In this document: positions 1 through 9,804 of the stretch, piece by piece
Numbering within the stretch: position 1 is the first letter of the stretch
How the letters are laid out: each line of letters begins with the position of its first letter
DNA from: Bondarzewia mesenterica
Lineage: Eukaryota > Basidiomycota > Agaricomycetes > Russulales > Bondarzewiaceae
DNA length: 32,947 nt
Assembly: GCA_004802705.1 (NCBI GenBank)
Contig: SGPL01000224.1
Location: 1 to 32,947, forward strand
Direction of reading: 5' to 3'
Position numbers and translations under genes: made by a program
Notes under the pieces: model-generated
Database searches by the model: none
What the model was told of the DNA's origin: nothing
What the model saw: the letters and a program-made list of their open reading frames with translations, nothing else

Positions 1-796
1 TGACTTGCACAATAAGCTTTGAGGAGTATCAGCCTAGGTTTTACATGATAATAACTTTCTGCACATATATAAAACTTACATATCAGTTCACAGGCCACTA
101 GATTTGCATTCGTTATATGCTTTTTGACAAAAACACCATTCTTTTTGGGGGAAAATAAAGACTTCACCAGAAGACTTTAGTGAGTATCAACATGAATTCT
201 CTATAAAATTACCTTTTTGGTGAGGTATCACATTTGTATATTCACTACTAATAGCACATTCCTCAGGCTATTCATTCTTTTAGTTAATCAGTTGCCATTC
301 ACATTGTACTGCTTTACAGCAAGTTGTTACTAACTACTCTAATGTTGACAATTATGACACCTTGAGGATGTAAAAATGCAACATATTTTTGAAATTATGA
401 TAATATATCCTTAAACTAATAATAAAATGTAAAATTTTGTATATTAGCTGTTAAGGCTTCAAGTCAAACTGAACTTACTAAGAAGCAGTACAATGTGAAT
501 GGCAACTGATTAACTAAAAGAATGAATAGCCTGAGGAATGTGCTATTAGTAGTGAATATACAAATATGATACCTCACCAAAAAGGTAATTTTATAGAGAA
601 TTCATGTTGATACTCACTAAAGTCTTCTGGTGAAGTCTTTATTTTCCCCCAAAAAGAATGGTGTTTTTGTCAAAAAGCATATAACGAATGCAAATCTAGT
701 GGCCTGTGAACTGATATGTAAGTTTTATATATGTGCAGAAAGTTATTATCATGTAAAACCTAGGCTGATACTCCTCAAAGCTTATTGTGCAAGTCA
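1..796. repeat. Long near-perfect inverted repeat (hairpin)
   Basis: Bases 1-314 and 483-796 are reverse complements with no length difference and only an isolated mismatch that I noticed (in the stretch near 232 versus its partner near 568). A 168-nt AT-rich spacer (315-482) separates the arms. The left arm starts at the first base of the window, so it may extend further to the left. No ORF of note lies inside. It could be a foldback transposon, a locus giving double-stranded RNA, or an assembly fold-back at a contig end. The sequence shows the palindrome; the origin is inference. Confidence 0.93.
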
Positions 797-859
797 TAGT
801 CCTTTTTAGACAATAATACTGATATTCCATTGAAAGCATAGTAGACAATGCATAACAAG

Positions 860-2170
860 GGATTTTGTGAATGAATATTTAAGTTTTATATATTAAAAAG
901 AAGCTATTGAGATGTAGAAAGCATGCCTGAGCTTGCTGAAGCCTTGTGGCAAATTCTTTGCCTTTTTTAGGGAAGAACAGTGTTTTGTCAGCAAGCAAGG
1001 CCACAGATGTAAAATAAGAGTTGATGTAGATGAATATATAAGCATAATATATGGGCAAAAAGATATTGTGATGTAAAATCCATACTATATAATGCTGAAG
1101 CCATTCTGCAAAGCCTTTGGCCTTCTTGACAAGAAAGAATAATCTCACTAGAAAATATCATTCAAAGAATAAAACAAGTGTGATATATAGATAAAAAGCT
1201 ATTGTGATGTATAATGCTTTTGAAATAATGCTGAAGCCATTTGAAAAAGTCTTACATCTTCTCAGTGAGGAACAATGATCTCATTGGGCAACATTATTGA
1301 GAAAATAGCACAAGTGTCAGTAGAGATAAATATACAAGTGTGATATATCAGCCTAAAGCTATTTTAAGGCAGAATTCATGCTGGCCAATGCCAATGCCAT
1401 TTGGCAAAGTTCTGCACCTTCTTGAGGAAGAGCAGTGATCACACTGATGAACATTATTGTAAATACAGCACAAGTGCCAGTGAGGATGAATATACAAGTG
1501 TGATATATGGGCAAGAAGGTATTGTGATGTAAAATTCATGCTGGCTGAAGCTTAAGCCATTTGGCAAAGTCTTATACCTTTTTAGAGAAGAACAGTGATT
1601 ACACCAATGAACATCATTGGAGAAAATAGCACAAGTGCCAGTGGAGATGAATATACAAGTGTGATATATCAGCCTGAAGCTATTGTAATGTAAAATTCAT
1701 GCCAACTGATGCCTTTGGCAAAGTCTACACCTTCTCAGAGAAGAATAGTAATCACACCAGTGAACATCATTGTAAATACAGCACAAGTGCTAGTAGGGGT
1801 GAATATACAAGTGTGATATATGAGGAGGAAGGTATTTTGATGTAAAATTAACTCAGGCTAAAGCCAAAGCCATCTGAGGAAGTCTCAGGCCTTTTTGAGG
1901 AAGAACAGTGATCTCAGTGGGGAACATCATTGAGAATACAGAACAAGTGCTAGTGAGGATGAATATACAACTGTGATATATGGATGGAAAGCTATTGTGA
2001 TGTAAAATCCACTCAGACCAAAGCTAAAGCCATCTAGGGAAGTTCTGAAGAAAAGTGATCTCAGTGGAGAACATCATTGAGAATACAGAATAAGTGTTAG
2101 TAGGGATGAATATACAAGTGTGATGTATGGACAGGAAGCTATCATGAGGTAGAATTGACCACAAACACTT
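860..2170. repeat. Tandem array, ~155-bp degenerate unit, about 9 copies
   Basis: A unit containing 'gtgatatat', then 'gctattgtgatgtaaaat', a 'ctgaagccat' segment, a 'gaagaacagtgat' segment and 'acaagtg...gatgaatatacaa' recurs. The 'gatatat' core falls near 885, 1041, 1181, 1341, 1501, 1661, 1816, 1974 and 2121, so the period is about 140-160 bp. Copies diverge by substitutions and small indels. The short minus-strand ORFs here (for example 879-1148 and 1348-1539) follow the repeat and are not credible genes. Satellite-like DNA. Confidence 0.85.
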
Positions 2171-2389
2171 TTGAACTCATTCTACAAGGTTTTCATCCTT
2201 CTCAATAAAAAAACACAATCTTGCTATTTTTACATAAAATCATCTTACTGGCTAGGATGTCTCGCCAATACACATATTTTTTCAGCATTAAGGTTAAACT
2301 GAATATCTTGCTAGCTAAAAACTTTTACCATTAGGCATACACTAGATCTTATTGGCTAAGAATTCTTGCCATTGATGTGTTTCTCTTGA

Positions 2390-2750
2390 ACTGTTGGTCA
2401 AACTATTAAAGACAAAAAACAGTAAGCAGGTAAAATATAAATTTATTTTATTGCTTGGCCAAACCATCTCAGACAGTCAATAATGAGCAAGCTTATTCTA
2501 TTACTTTCTCCTAGAACCTCAGCCAAACTATTAAAAATAGTCAACAATAAGTGAGCTCATTCTATTCCTTTTTCTGAGAATCTCAGCTAAACTATTAGAG
2601 ATAGTTAATAGTGAGTGAGCCCATTCTATTATTTTTTTTCTAAAAATCTCGGCTGAACTGTTAGAGACAGTCAACAGTAAGCAAGCTCAATCTCATTACT
2701 TTCTCTAAGAATCTCAGCTCAACTATTAAAGACAGGTTATATATATATCA
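2390..2750. repeat. Tandem array, ~62-bp unit, about 5-6 copies
   Basis: Repeated pattern 'ctcagc(c/t)(a/c)aactatta(a/g)agacagt' followed by 'caa(c/t)a(g/a)taag(c/t)(a/g)agctcattctatt' and a T-rich run. Copies are visible from about 2395 to 2735. Degenerate, AT-rich, with no coding signal. It follows directly on the 155-bp array and forms a second satellite-like block. Confidence 0.75.
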
Positions 2751-3380
2751 GCTAAGCTCAGCTGGAGCATCAATGTCAGTTAAAAAGCACAATCAGCTAG
2801 AGCATTATAGATGGTATTAAGGCACTAAATAGGCTTACTCAAGTCCTGAAAGTTGCTTTATATAGACCTCAATATTGAGTTCTCCTTTAATATATAAGTA
2901 TATGAAAGTCTTCAATTGCAGAGGGAATAAAATTAGCATGAATAGTAGCAAATTTAACTATCAGAGCAAATTTAAGCTAAGATGCTGTCATGTATAGATG
3001 TAATAGAAAGGCTATATGTGGATGGAAAAAACAACCCAAAGGTATCAAGTGAGTGCTTTAGTGCCTAGACTTAACTCAGATTTTCCTTTTTTTTCTAGGA
3101 GCCCCTTCAGTCACAATACTTAAAGAAATATGATAAACAATAGCTTTCAGCAATTAGACCCAGTGGTCAGGAGCAGATCAATATTGAGTTTATGAAAGAA
3201 AAAGCCAGCTGATCTGAAGCAATATTGCAAGTAAAACCTTATTGTATAGAGCATGCTAATAATAATCAAACAGAGTGAGGCTTCTTATTCTCACGAATAG
3301 TGCTGATCCACAAGTATTGCAATGAATGAGAGGATGGCTTTTAGAACCTATTTAAGCATCAATAGATACTAGAATATGCA
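2750..3380. other. AT-rich intergenic DNA
   Basis: No ORF, RNA gene or clear tandem repeat is recognisable. The stretch holds short runs such as 'tatatatat' near 2740-2750 and scattered 'cagct' and 'caatattg' words that lead into the next repeat field. Confidence 0.5.
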
Positions 3381-4345
3381 GCCTTGACTTAAGGTACTGC
3401 TGCTAGAGCTCTTACTTGAACAATATTGATGATGGATTCGATTGCTGGAACCAATCTGTAGTGAAGCAATATTGACATATTGATTAAAAGTGACATAAAA
3501 GCTAAAATATAGTATTATTGTTATTGCTCCTAAGCAGTATTTGAGTATCAAGGTCAGCTAGCTGATCGTTCTACTTTCTGTTTCAATATTATCTTTTTAT
3601 CTCACATTGATTGCTTGCAAATGCATTGACCTTTGAAAGTATTGTTTTTTTATGTCCTATTTATCCTCACTGAGTAATAAATTGAATCATAAACTCATAC
3701 TTAATTAATATAAAAAAAGAAAAATATTATTGCTTTTATTGGCCAACTTAGAGATAAAGTCAAAGAGAATGATATTAATATTAGTTGAGCCAATTTAAAG
3801 GATGAGGCCCAAGAGAAACAATATTGATATTTATTTAAGGATTGAAGATATACATAATGTAAGGAGCAATATCAATATTTGTTGGCTGATTCAGAGATCA
3901 GATAACAATATTATTAGTCAGGAGCTGCTTTGACAAAATAGAGAAAGGCAGCAATATTGTACTCTACCAGCTGTTGTGGAGATATAGTTAACAGCAGTAA
4001 TATTTTAAATTAACAGCTGCTTCGAGAACAGAGAGGCAGAAGCAATATTCTCATTCATCAGCTTCTCTGGTCAAACAAATTAAAGCAGTAATATTGTTTT
4101 CCCCAACTGCCACTTTAGAAGTACAAAGACAACAGAAATATTGTTATTCATCAGCCTTTCTGGTTATACAGTCTGGATCAGCAATATTGTCATTCATTAG
4201 CTTTTCTGGTCATATGGTCTAGAGCAGTAATACTGTTTTTTTTTAACAGCTGCTTCAGAAATATAGAGAAATAGCAATATTGTCACTCAATAGCTGCTGT
4301 GGCATGATGAGGACATCAGCAATATTTATATTCATTAAACATTAC
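3380..4345. repeat. Degenerate ~55-65-bp repeats centred on CAATATTG
   Basis: The palindrome CAATATTG, or a one-base variant, recurs many times, usually as 'agcaatattg(t)' followed by 'catt-cat-(c/t)agct' and, 15-25 bp later, 'agatatag' or 'gtcatat' words. The clearest series runs from about 3770 to 4330 with a spacing of roughly 55-65 bp. No reading frame persists. The words vary too much for a young satellite, so this is an old or constrained repeat. Confidence 0.75.
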
Positions 4346-5205
4346 TCAGATATTGTAGATAAAATTGACATTGGTACTCTCATTAGAATTATAAGTTAGA
4401 AAGAATTACAATGTAATATGAGAAGAACCTTTTGAAACTTGTATTAACTTTAGTAAGCTTTTTATAAATAGGGTTATTAAAGAGTAAATAACAATATAAA
4501 GAATCTATAAGCTAATATGATAGAATAAAAAAATAATATAGACAAGTTGAAGGCCACTAAATTTGATTATTATAAAGCAATATTGTATTGACCTATTCTT
4601 TGATCAAATACTTTGCCCCACACATTCTTAGTCACAGAATATTATTTTTATACCAAAAATAATTGAGAGTAGTTAGTTAGTTAGTTAATCTATATCTAAA
4701 GATGATATAGATAAAGTCGCTAAAAGTTGCTTGTTAAATGATTTAAAGGTCGATAATAAAATTCTAATCCTTCATTCACATGTCATCCACTGTGACCCTG
4801 CCAAAATTAGCTAAACTTAAGCTAATTAAGCTCTGAGTTTTAACATAATTATTTTATTTTAGCCTATTTTTAACAAATCAAATTCTAAGGCATCAGATTG
4901 TGCTTCAATAATATTGCTTATTATTTATAAAATTTGCTTAGATGCAGCCCAATATAATTAAAAAAATTGGATATTAATATTAACTCCTATTTTATAAGTA
5001 ATTATGAGATAAAGGTTGTAATTATCTAATATAAGCTATTTTAAATATACATCTAAGTGCCATTCTACTTCCCTTAAGATATATAAAATTTTTAGACAAT
5101 AATTCTTAAATATAAAAGAAGATTTACAATAAAGGAATAATAAAAATATTTAAAATTAAATAAGTTATTAGCAGATGCATGAAGGAATAGGGTAAAATTA
5201 TAGAG
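4345..5205. other. Very AT-rich DNA without genes
   Basis: Long A/T runs, 'ttagttagttagttaa' near 4673-4687, and no ORF or RNA gene that I can support. It separates the two CAATATTG repeat fields. CpG is nearly absent. Confidence 0.5.
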
Positions 5206-5625
5206 AAGTCAATATTGTATTGCTACTGACCAGCTGATTCAGAGATACAGAGGCGAAAAGAAATATTATTATTTACTAGCTGAGTAAGAAATATAGAATA
5301 GAGAGCAATATTGTTATGCATCAGCTAATTTAGGTTATACAGAATTATATAGCAATATTGTTATACACCAGCTAATTTGGGTATATGGATGCACATAGCA
5401 ATATTAACATTTACCAGCTGATCAAGAACATGAGGACACACTACAATATTGTTATTTATCAGCTGATTTACAGAAACAGCCGCATAAAGCAATAGTGCTA
5501 TTCATTAGCTAATTTGAAGCTATAGTGGTATTATGTAGCAATATTAGTGTTCACAAGCTAATCAGATAATATGGAACTATGCAGCAACATTGATATTTAC
5601 AAGCTGATTCTGAGATATATTTATT
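5205..5625. repeat. Second field of CAATATTG-type repeats
   Basis: About seven units of roughly 57-62 bp, each with 'gcaatattg(t)ta(t)' or a variant, then '(c/a)ancagct(g/a)att' and a 'gatatag' or 'atatgga' segment. Examples lie near 5209, 5308, 5352, 5396, 5444, 5540 and 5582. Same family as 3380-4345, split from it by 860 bp of plain AT-rich DNA. Confidence 0.72.
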
Positions 5626-6240
5626 CCAAACTAAAAAAAAAACTATTGCTTTGGATGTTAGAAGTCAGTATAAGTATGCCACTAGCCTACACATCTATGC
5701 ACAAAATAATAAAAATGTAAGTACTCTATCAAATAAGTGATAAACATACATCAGGATGTTTTCTGAGCTAAATTATAGCTAATTAATTCTTGAGGTTAGA
5801 TAGAGCTTTAATATTCATCATACTCCTCTTTCTCACTGTTACTAAGGTTGTCTTTAGTTTTCTCAACTTAAGTTTCTTTATAGCCTCATCAACAACTAGA
5901 TCTAATGATGCTATGAAATAGTTTTTATATGTTATATAGTTTTTTATAGTATGATGAGACGTGAAATTGTTTTTAGACATCTATTTATACAATTTATGCC
6001 ACAATGGCCTTAAATTTAAAGCAATATAAAACTTGAACATAATTATGAGCAGCTTGAGAGTGAGCACACTATAGTGAATTGCCTTTTTTCAAGATCCACT
6101 GAAGTAGACCTCTTGATCCATAAATGCCAGTACTTGTTAGTCCCCATCAAAAGCTCGTAAAGGCCCTATGACATAAAGTTTACTGATCACTGATCAGCAA
6201 GTTGCCACATGATAATGACAATATCGATCTTCATCAACAG
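5625..6240. other. AT-rich DNA without a recognisable gene
   Basis: A minus-strand ORF of 65 codons (5783-5980) rich in Lys, Leu and Asn is open, but it has no recognisable motif and lies in AT-rich DNA where chance ORFs have this composition. I do not call it a gene. Confidence 0.4.
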
Positions 6241-6317
6241 AGGGTCATCTTTTTAATGTAAAAAGATGCACCAATGACAAACTCTGAGATGACAGTCAAG
6301 TTCAATGCAAATCTGTG

Positions 6318-6773
6318 CACCCTGTAGATTATATGTTGACTTACTCTCTAGCAGCAAGCCTAACTCCTTTATATGATGTCATGCCCAAATATAGTTTTGG
6401 CTATAAACATGTAGAAAAATTAGCCAAAAATGCCATAACTCAGCTAACGAATGAAGAGCAATGCAAGTCGCTCATTGCTCTAGAATAAAACAGTCAAATT
6501 CTATCTTCACTCCTTATACCACAAACACATATTTGTTCTAAAGCCTTTATGTCTTTCACTTCCATTATTCAAATTTGTGTCTCATCTTCCATTACTTCTA
6601 CTTCTGAAACAAGAAGCTCGAATGATCCTACCATAGTGAGCTTATCATCAATCATTTTTACACTTATTCTTATCATGCCTCCCTCTATCGCTGATGTCCC
6701 CAATCTATACATAACTATAAATGCCCATCCAGAAATGGATAGCATCTGGCAGCTTCTGGATGAACTACTGTGA
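6318..6773 (+). pseudogene. Degenerate coding relic, unknown product
   Basis: One plus-strand frame is open from about 6318 to 6485, stops at a TAA, and continues in the same frame with an ATG at 6549 to a stop at 6771-6773 (74 codons). The upper part has ordinary amino-acid composition, unlike the repeats before it. The last residues are Asp/Glu/Leu-rich. A minus-strand ORF (6569-6784) overlaps the second half, so the coding strand is not certain. I do not recognise the family. It may be the edge of an old element invaded by C-to-T changes. Confidence 0.3.
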
Positions 6774-6959
6774 CTAATAGACATCGGTATTCATATCGAA
6801 GTGTGAAGAAGCATTTCAATGAGGAAATTTTGCTGCACAGAACTGTGTCAAGGGTGAAGCAATATCAGAGGTTATGAGTAGAGTTTGAGGTGGAGAAGTA
6901 TAGAGAAATGAGCATACTGATAGTGCTTAGCCTCTGGGTGGCCATTCTATTAATTCAAT

Positions 6960-8090
6960 AATATTCAGCTATCTTTAGATTTGCAGAACAAAACACTCAT
7001 ACTCATTTGGTATTAACCCTCACTGACATANNACAAGAAGAAATTGATAGGAAACNGAGACAGAGAATANGAGAATGGGCAAGCAGACTACAAATTCCTC
7101 TTTAGNTCATGATTATTACTATTTTTGCANTTGTGNTCTTNAAGTNTTAGCTCATTTTACAAGTCANCACTCTCTTTTACATGCTTNNTTTGATAAGNAC
7201 ATTCTTATTCTGAGTTNTAGATTTTATCNANATTTTTAGAGATTTGTTCANGCAGGTATTTCTNAAAAGTCTTTATTTTGAAATATTCCCCCTCCCTCTC
7301 ATTTGTATGCTCATCNTTAAANANCTGAACNACTACTGTTATTNANGATGACTAACACATTNATTNATTNTGAATTTTNNACAATTTATAATNTANTACA
7401 GAAGGAGCTAGGAAGGTAAAGAAAGTCANAGAAGGATGAAGAACTTGCTGGAACTTTAGAAGNANGAAAANAGGAGAAANATGCAANAAGTTNGTAGAAA
7501 NTTCTGNAAAATTNAGGGAAACATCATGNCAAAGCANNAATATTCTNAAAGGAAAAAGAAGGAGAGAAACTTNNATTACAAAGCNNNGATTCAGAAAGGT
7601 ATAAAAGGAGAGCTTTTGAGGAGAGAGAGGAGGAGTGCACTTTCNCTCAGTCCANTNNTCTTATNTGTTCTCTTTAGTAATCAGCTAGGTTGTAAATCCT
7701 AGGGTTGACTACTGAGNATTCTTAAGATATACNTNTATTCAGTCATAGTGTTGTTCATATTGCAACACCTAAATATAATGATGTTCTGTAGCTTAAAGAA
7801 TCTTCTGTCTGAACTCATACTTTTGAACTGAAAATTCAGTTCACACTCATTTCTGGTTGCATCTTCTTCTGACAAGGAGATATTACTAACACCACAACTA
7901 TTTCCTGAGCCCAGGAATATTTGCACCATAAACACATCTCAAACTTCTAAAAACAATCTCATCGAACAATAGGTATATTTTGAGAAAGCAGGAAAATCTA
8001 AATCATACCTAGGTTAAAAACCATCTTTCACCGCATCAACATGTGCCTCATTTGATCTTAATTTACCCTCATTTCCAATTCCTTTTAGTG
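6960..8090. other. N-containing AT-rich stretch, no supported gene
   Basis: Many single Ns begin near 7031. Short ORFs at 7481-7702 (+) and 7699-7935 (-) are broken by Ns and lack recognisable motifs. The purine-rich run around 7400-7640 produces Lys/Glu/Arg-rich translations of low information. Nothing here can be supported as a gene. Confidence 0.4.
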
Positions 8091-8094
8091 GCAG

Positions 8095-9590
8095 CCTTAG
8101 CATGAATAGCAAGCCTGGCCATCTTCAACAATTAGATACATGTTGATGTCAAATCCCTTTTGTTCTCTGCAGACCAAATCGAGGTGATAGAGCTCGATGG
8201 TGGGCTTAGGGATATTCTCGATCATCGATTCAGTGATGTAGCAGAAATCTAGTGAGAGCAAGTTAGACTCAAAGTGTGCCTTCTGCTGCCTTCACAAGTC
8301 ATTGTTGTTGGCATAAGGGATCAAACCATCTGGCTTGATGATTGTAGTGTGGGCGGAATGGGCATAGTTAAAAGTAGAAGTGCAATCAACATAAATGAGA
8401 AGTTTGCCACAGATGACCTAAGAATTTGTGAACAGTAAATTATTAAGAGGGAAAGAAAAATGAGACCTTAGTGCAGCAGATGAGCCAATGCAATAAAAAC
8501 TTATGTGCAGCAGCACTTGGGTTACAAGGAAGTCTGAGCAAGTATTCACCAGAATCAGTCTATCAAAGCATCCACATAATTAAAATAATTATACTTGTCA
8601 AACTGACAACACCTTCATCGCTCAGAAGTCTAAAATGGATGCATCTCAAAGTGTCAATTGACAACAGGAATGGAACTGCACCCTGGGCGGGTCTTCAAGG
8701 TACTAATAAACTTACGAAGAATGCAAAAGGTGGCAAGTCATTGGCATACGCACTGAGCATAACATTGAGTGTTCAGTCAAATAGTGCAGCACTAATCATG
8801 AGTCTCTCACAAATTGGCATCGAGCTCTTTGCTGTGTGCTTGGTGATATGTAAGGTGAGGAGTTGCTCCACACAATACTTGATTCAATATCAATGACTAT
8901 ATACTCCAATGCACGCAAGCTTCTTTTCATTATTGCTGAAGGTATGATCTTTGGTGCAGGCAAAAAAATGCAGTACTCCTGATATCTGTGTCAGTTTGCT
9001 GGAGGCAGATTCTATATTTGGAAATCTGATACCTATGACCTATATTGCTGTAGGCTCAGGCTCAAAGAGGGAGAACTAAGCAATGATATATGCAGGTCAT
9101 TATAGTACATTTTCTGATCTCTCTACCTCCTATGCATAAACTTATAATAGAGCACTGGCTATCACTAGCTGAAGAACATCTACCTTAATCATTGTCAAAT
9201 GTGGTACTGAATAGGAGGCTGCCACAGAGAAGAAGCCTAAAAATTATGGCAAGCAGGATAGCCAGCTCATATGTATGATTTTCTTTTCTTGAGTCACATA
9301 TAATGATTAGATGATGCCTCTGGATGACTTCTGCTAACATCAGAAGTCCAATGCAAGCCCACATCATCTCGATCCCAATGTCTGAGTGGGAGTTCAGCTT
9401 GTCTGTCATCGACAGAATAATTCTGGAGGTCCTTCAGCTTATTATCAGCCATGCGCAGCTGTGATACCTGCAATATTGATACAGAACTAAAAATGAGTGC
9501 AAATGTTTTGTGCCCAAGGGTGCATATTCTGATGTACTTTATTGTAGATGTGCACATGAATTCAGCAATGTACAAAATTAACAAGGACCA
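8095..9590 (-). pseudogene. Decayed protein-coding gene, unknown family
   Basis: Read on the minus strand, several long frames keep ordinary protein composition but are broken by single stops and shifts. The upstream part (9294-9584) reads through ADNKLKDLQNYSVDDRQAEL. The middle part (about 8590-9060) is open except for TAA/TAG/TGA codons that look like former Gln or Trp codons. The downstream part (about 8105-8415) reads CREQKGFDINMYLIVEDGQA after one in-frame TGA where Trp would fit (near 8294). The plus-strand ORF 8471-8896 is the shadow of this. Loss through C-to-T changes is inferred. I do not recognise the family; neighbouring repeats suggest a mobile-element or lineage-specific gene. 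Confidence 0.45.
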
Positions 9591-9804
9591 AGATGTGTAT
9601 AACTCTTATAATATATGCTCTATGCAGGGTAAGCCTGATTATATGCACTCTATTTAGATTTATTTGTTTTTTGCAAACTGCTTATATAAGTCATTAGGTG
9701 GAGAGACCTTGCCAGCAAGGTAACAGTCTATAACAATAACAATATCACTCAATACTGTCCTTCTCCTTGTGACTTTCAACATGCCTAAGAGACCCTAAAT
9801 CAAT

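Noticed and set aside
879..1539. Minus-strand ORFs of 63-89 codons
   Set aside because: They follow the period of the 155-bp tandem array and recur with it.
3380..5625. CRISPR-like regular repeats
   Set aside because: Units are degenerate, spacers are not unique sequences between identical repeats, and the genome is eukaryotic.
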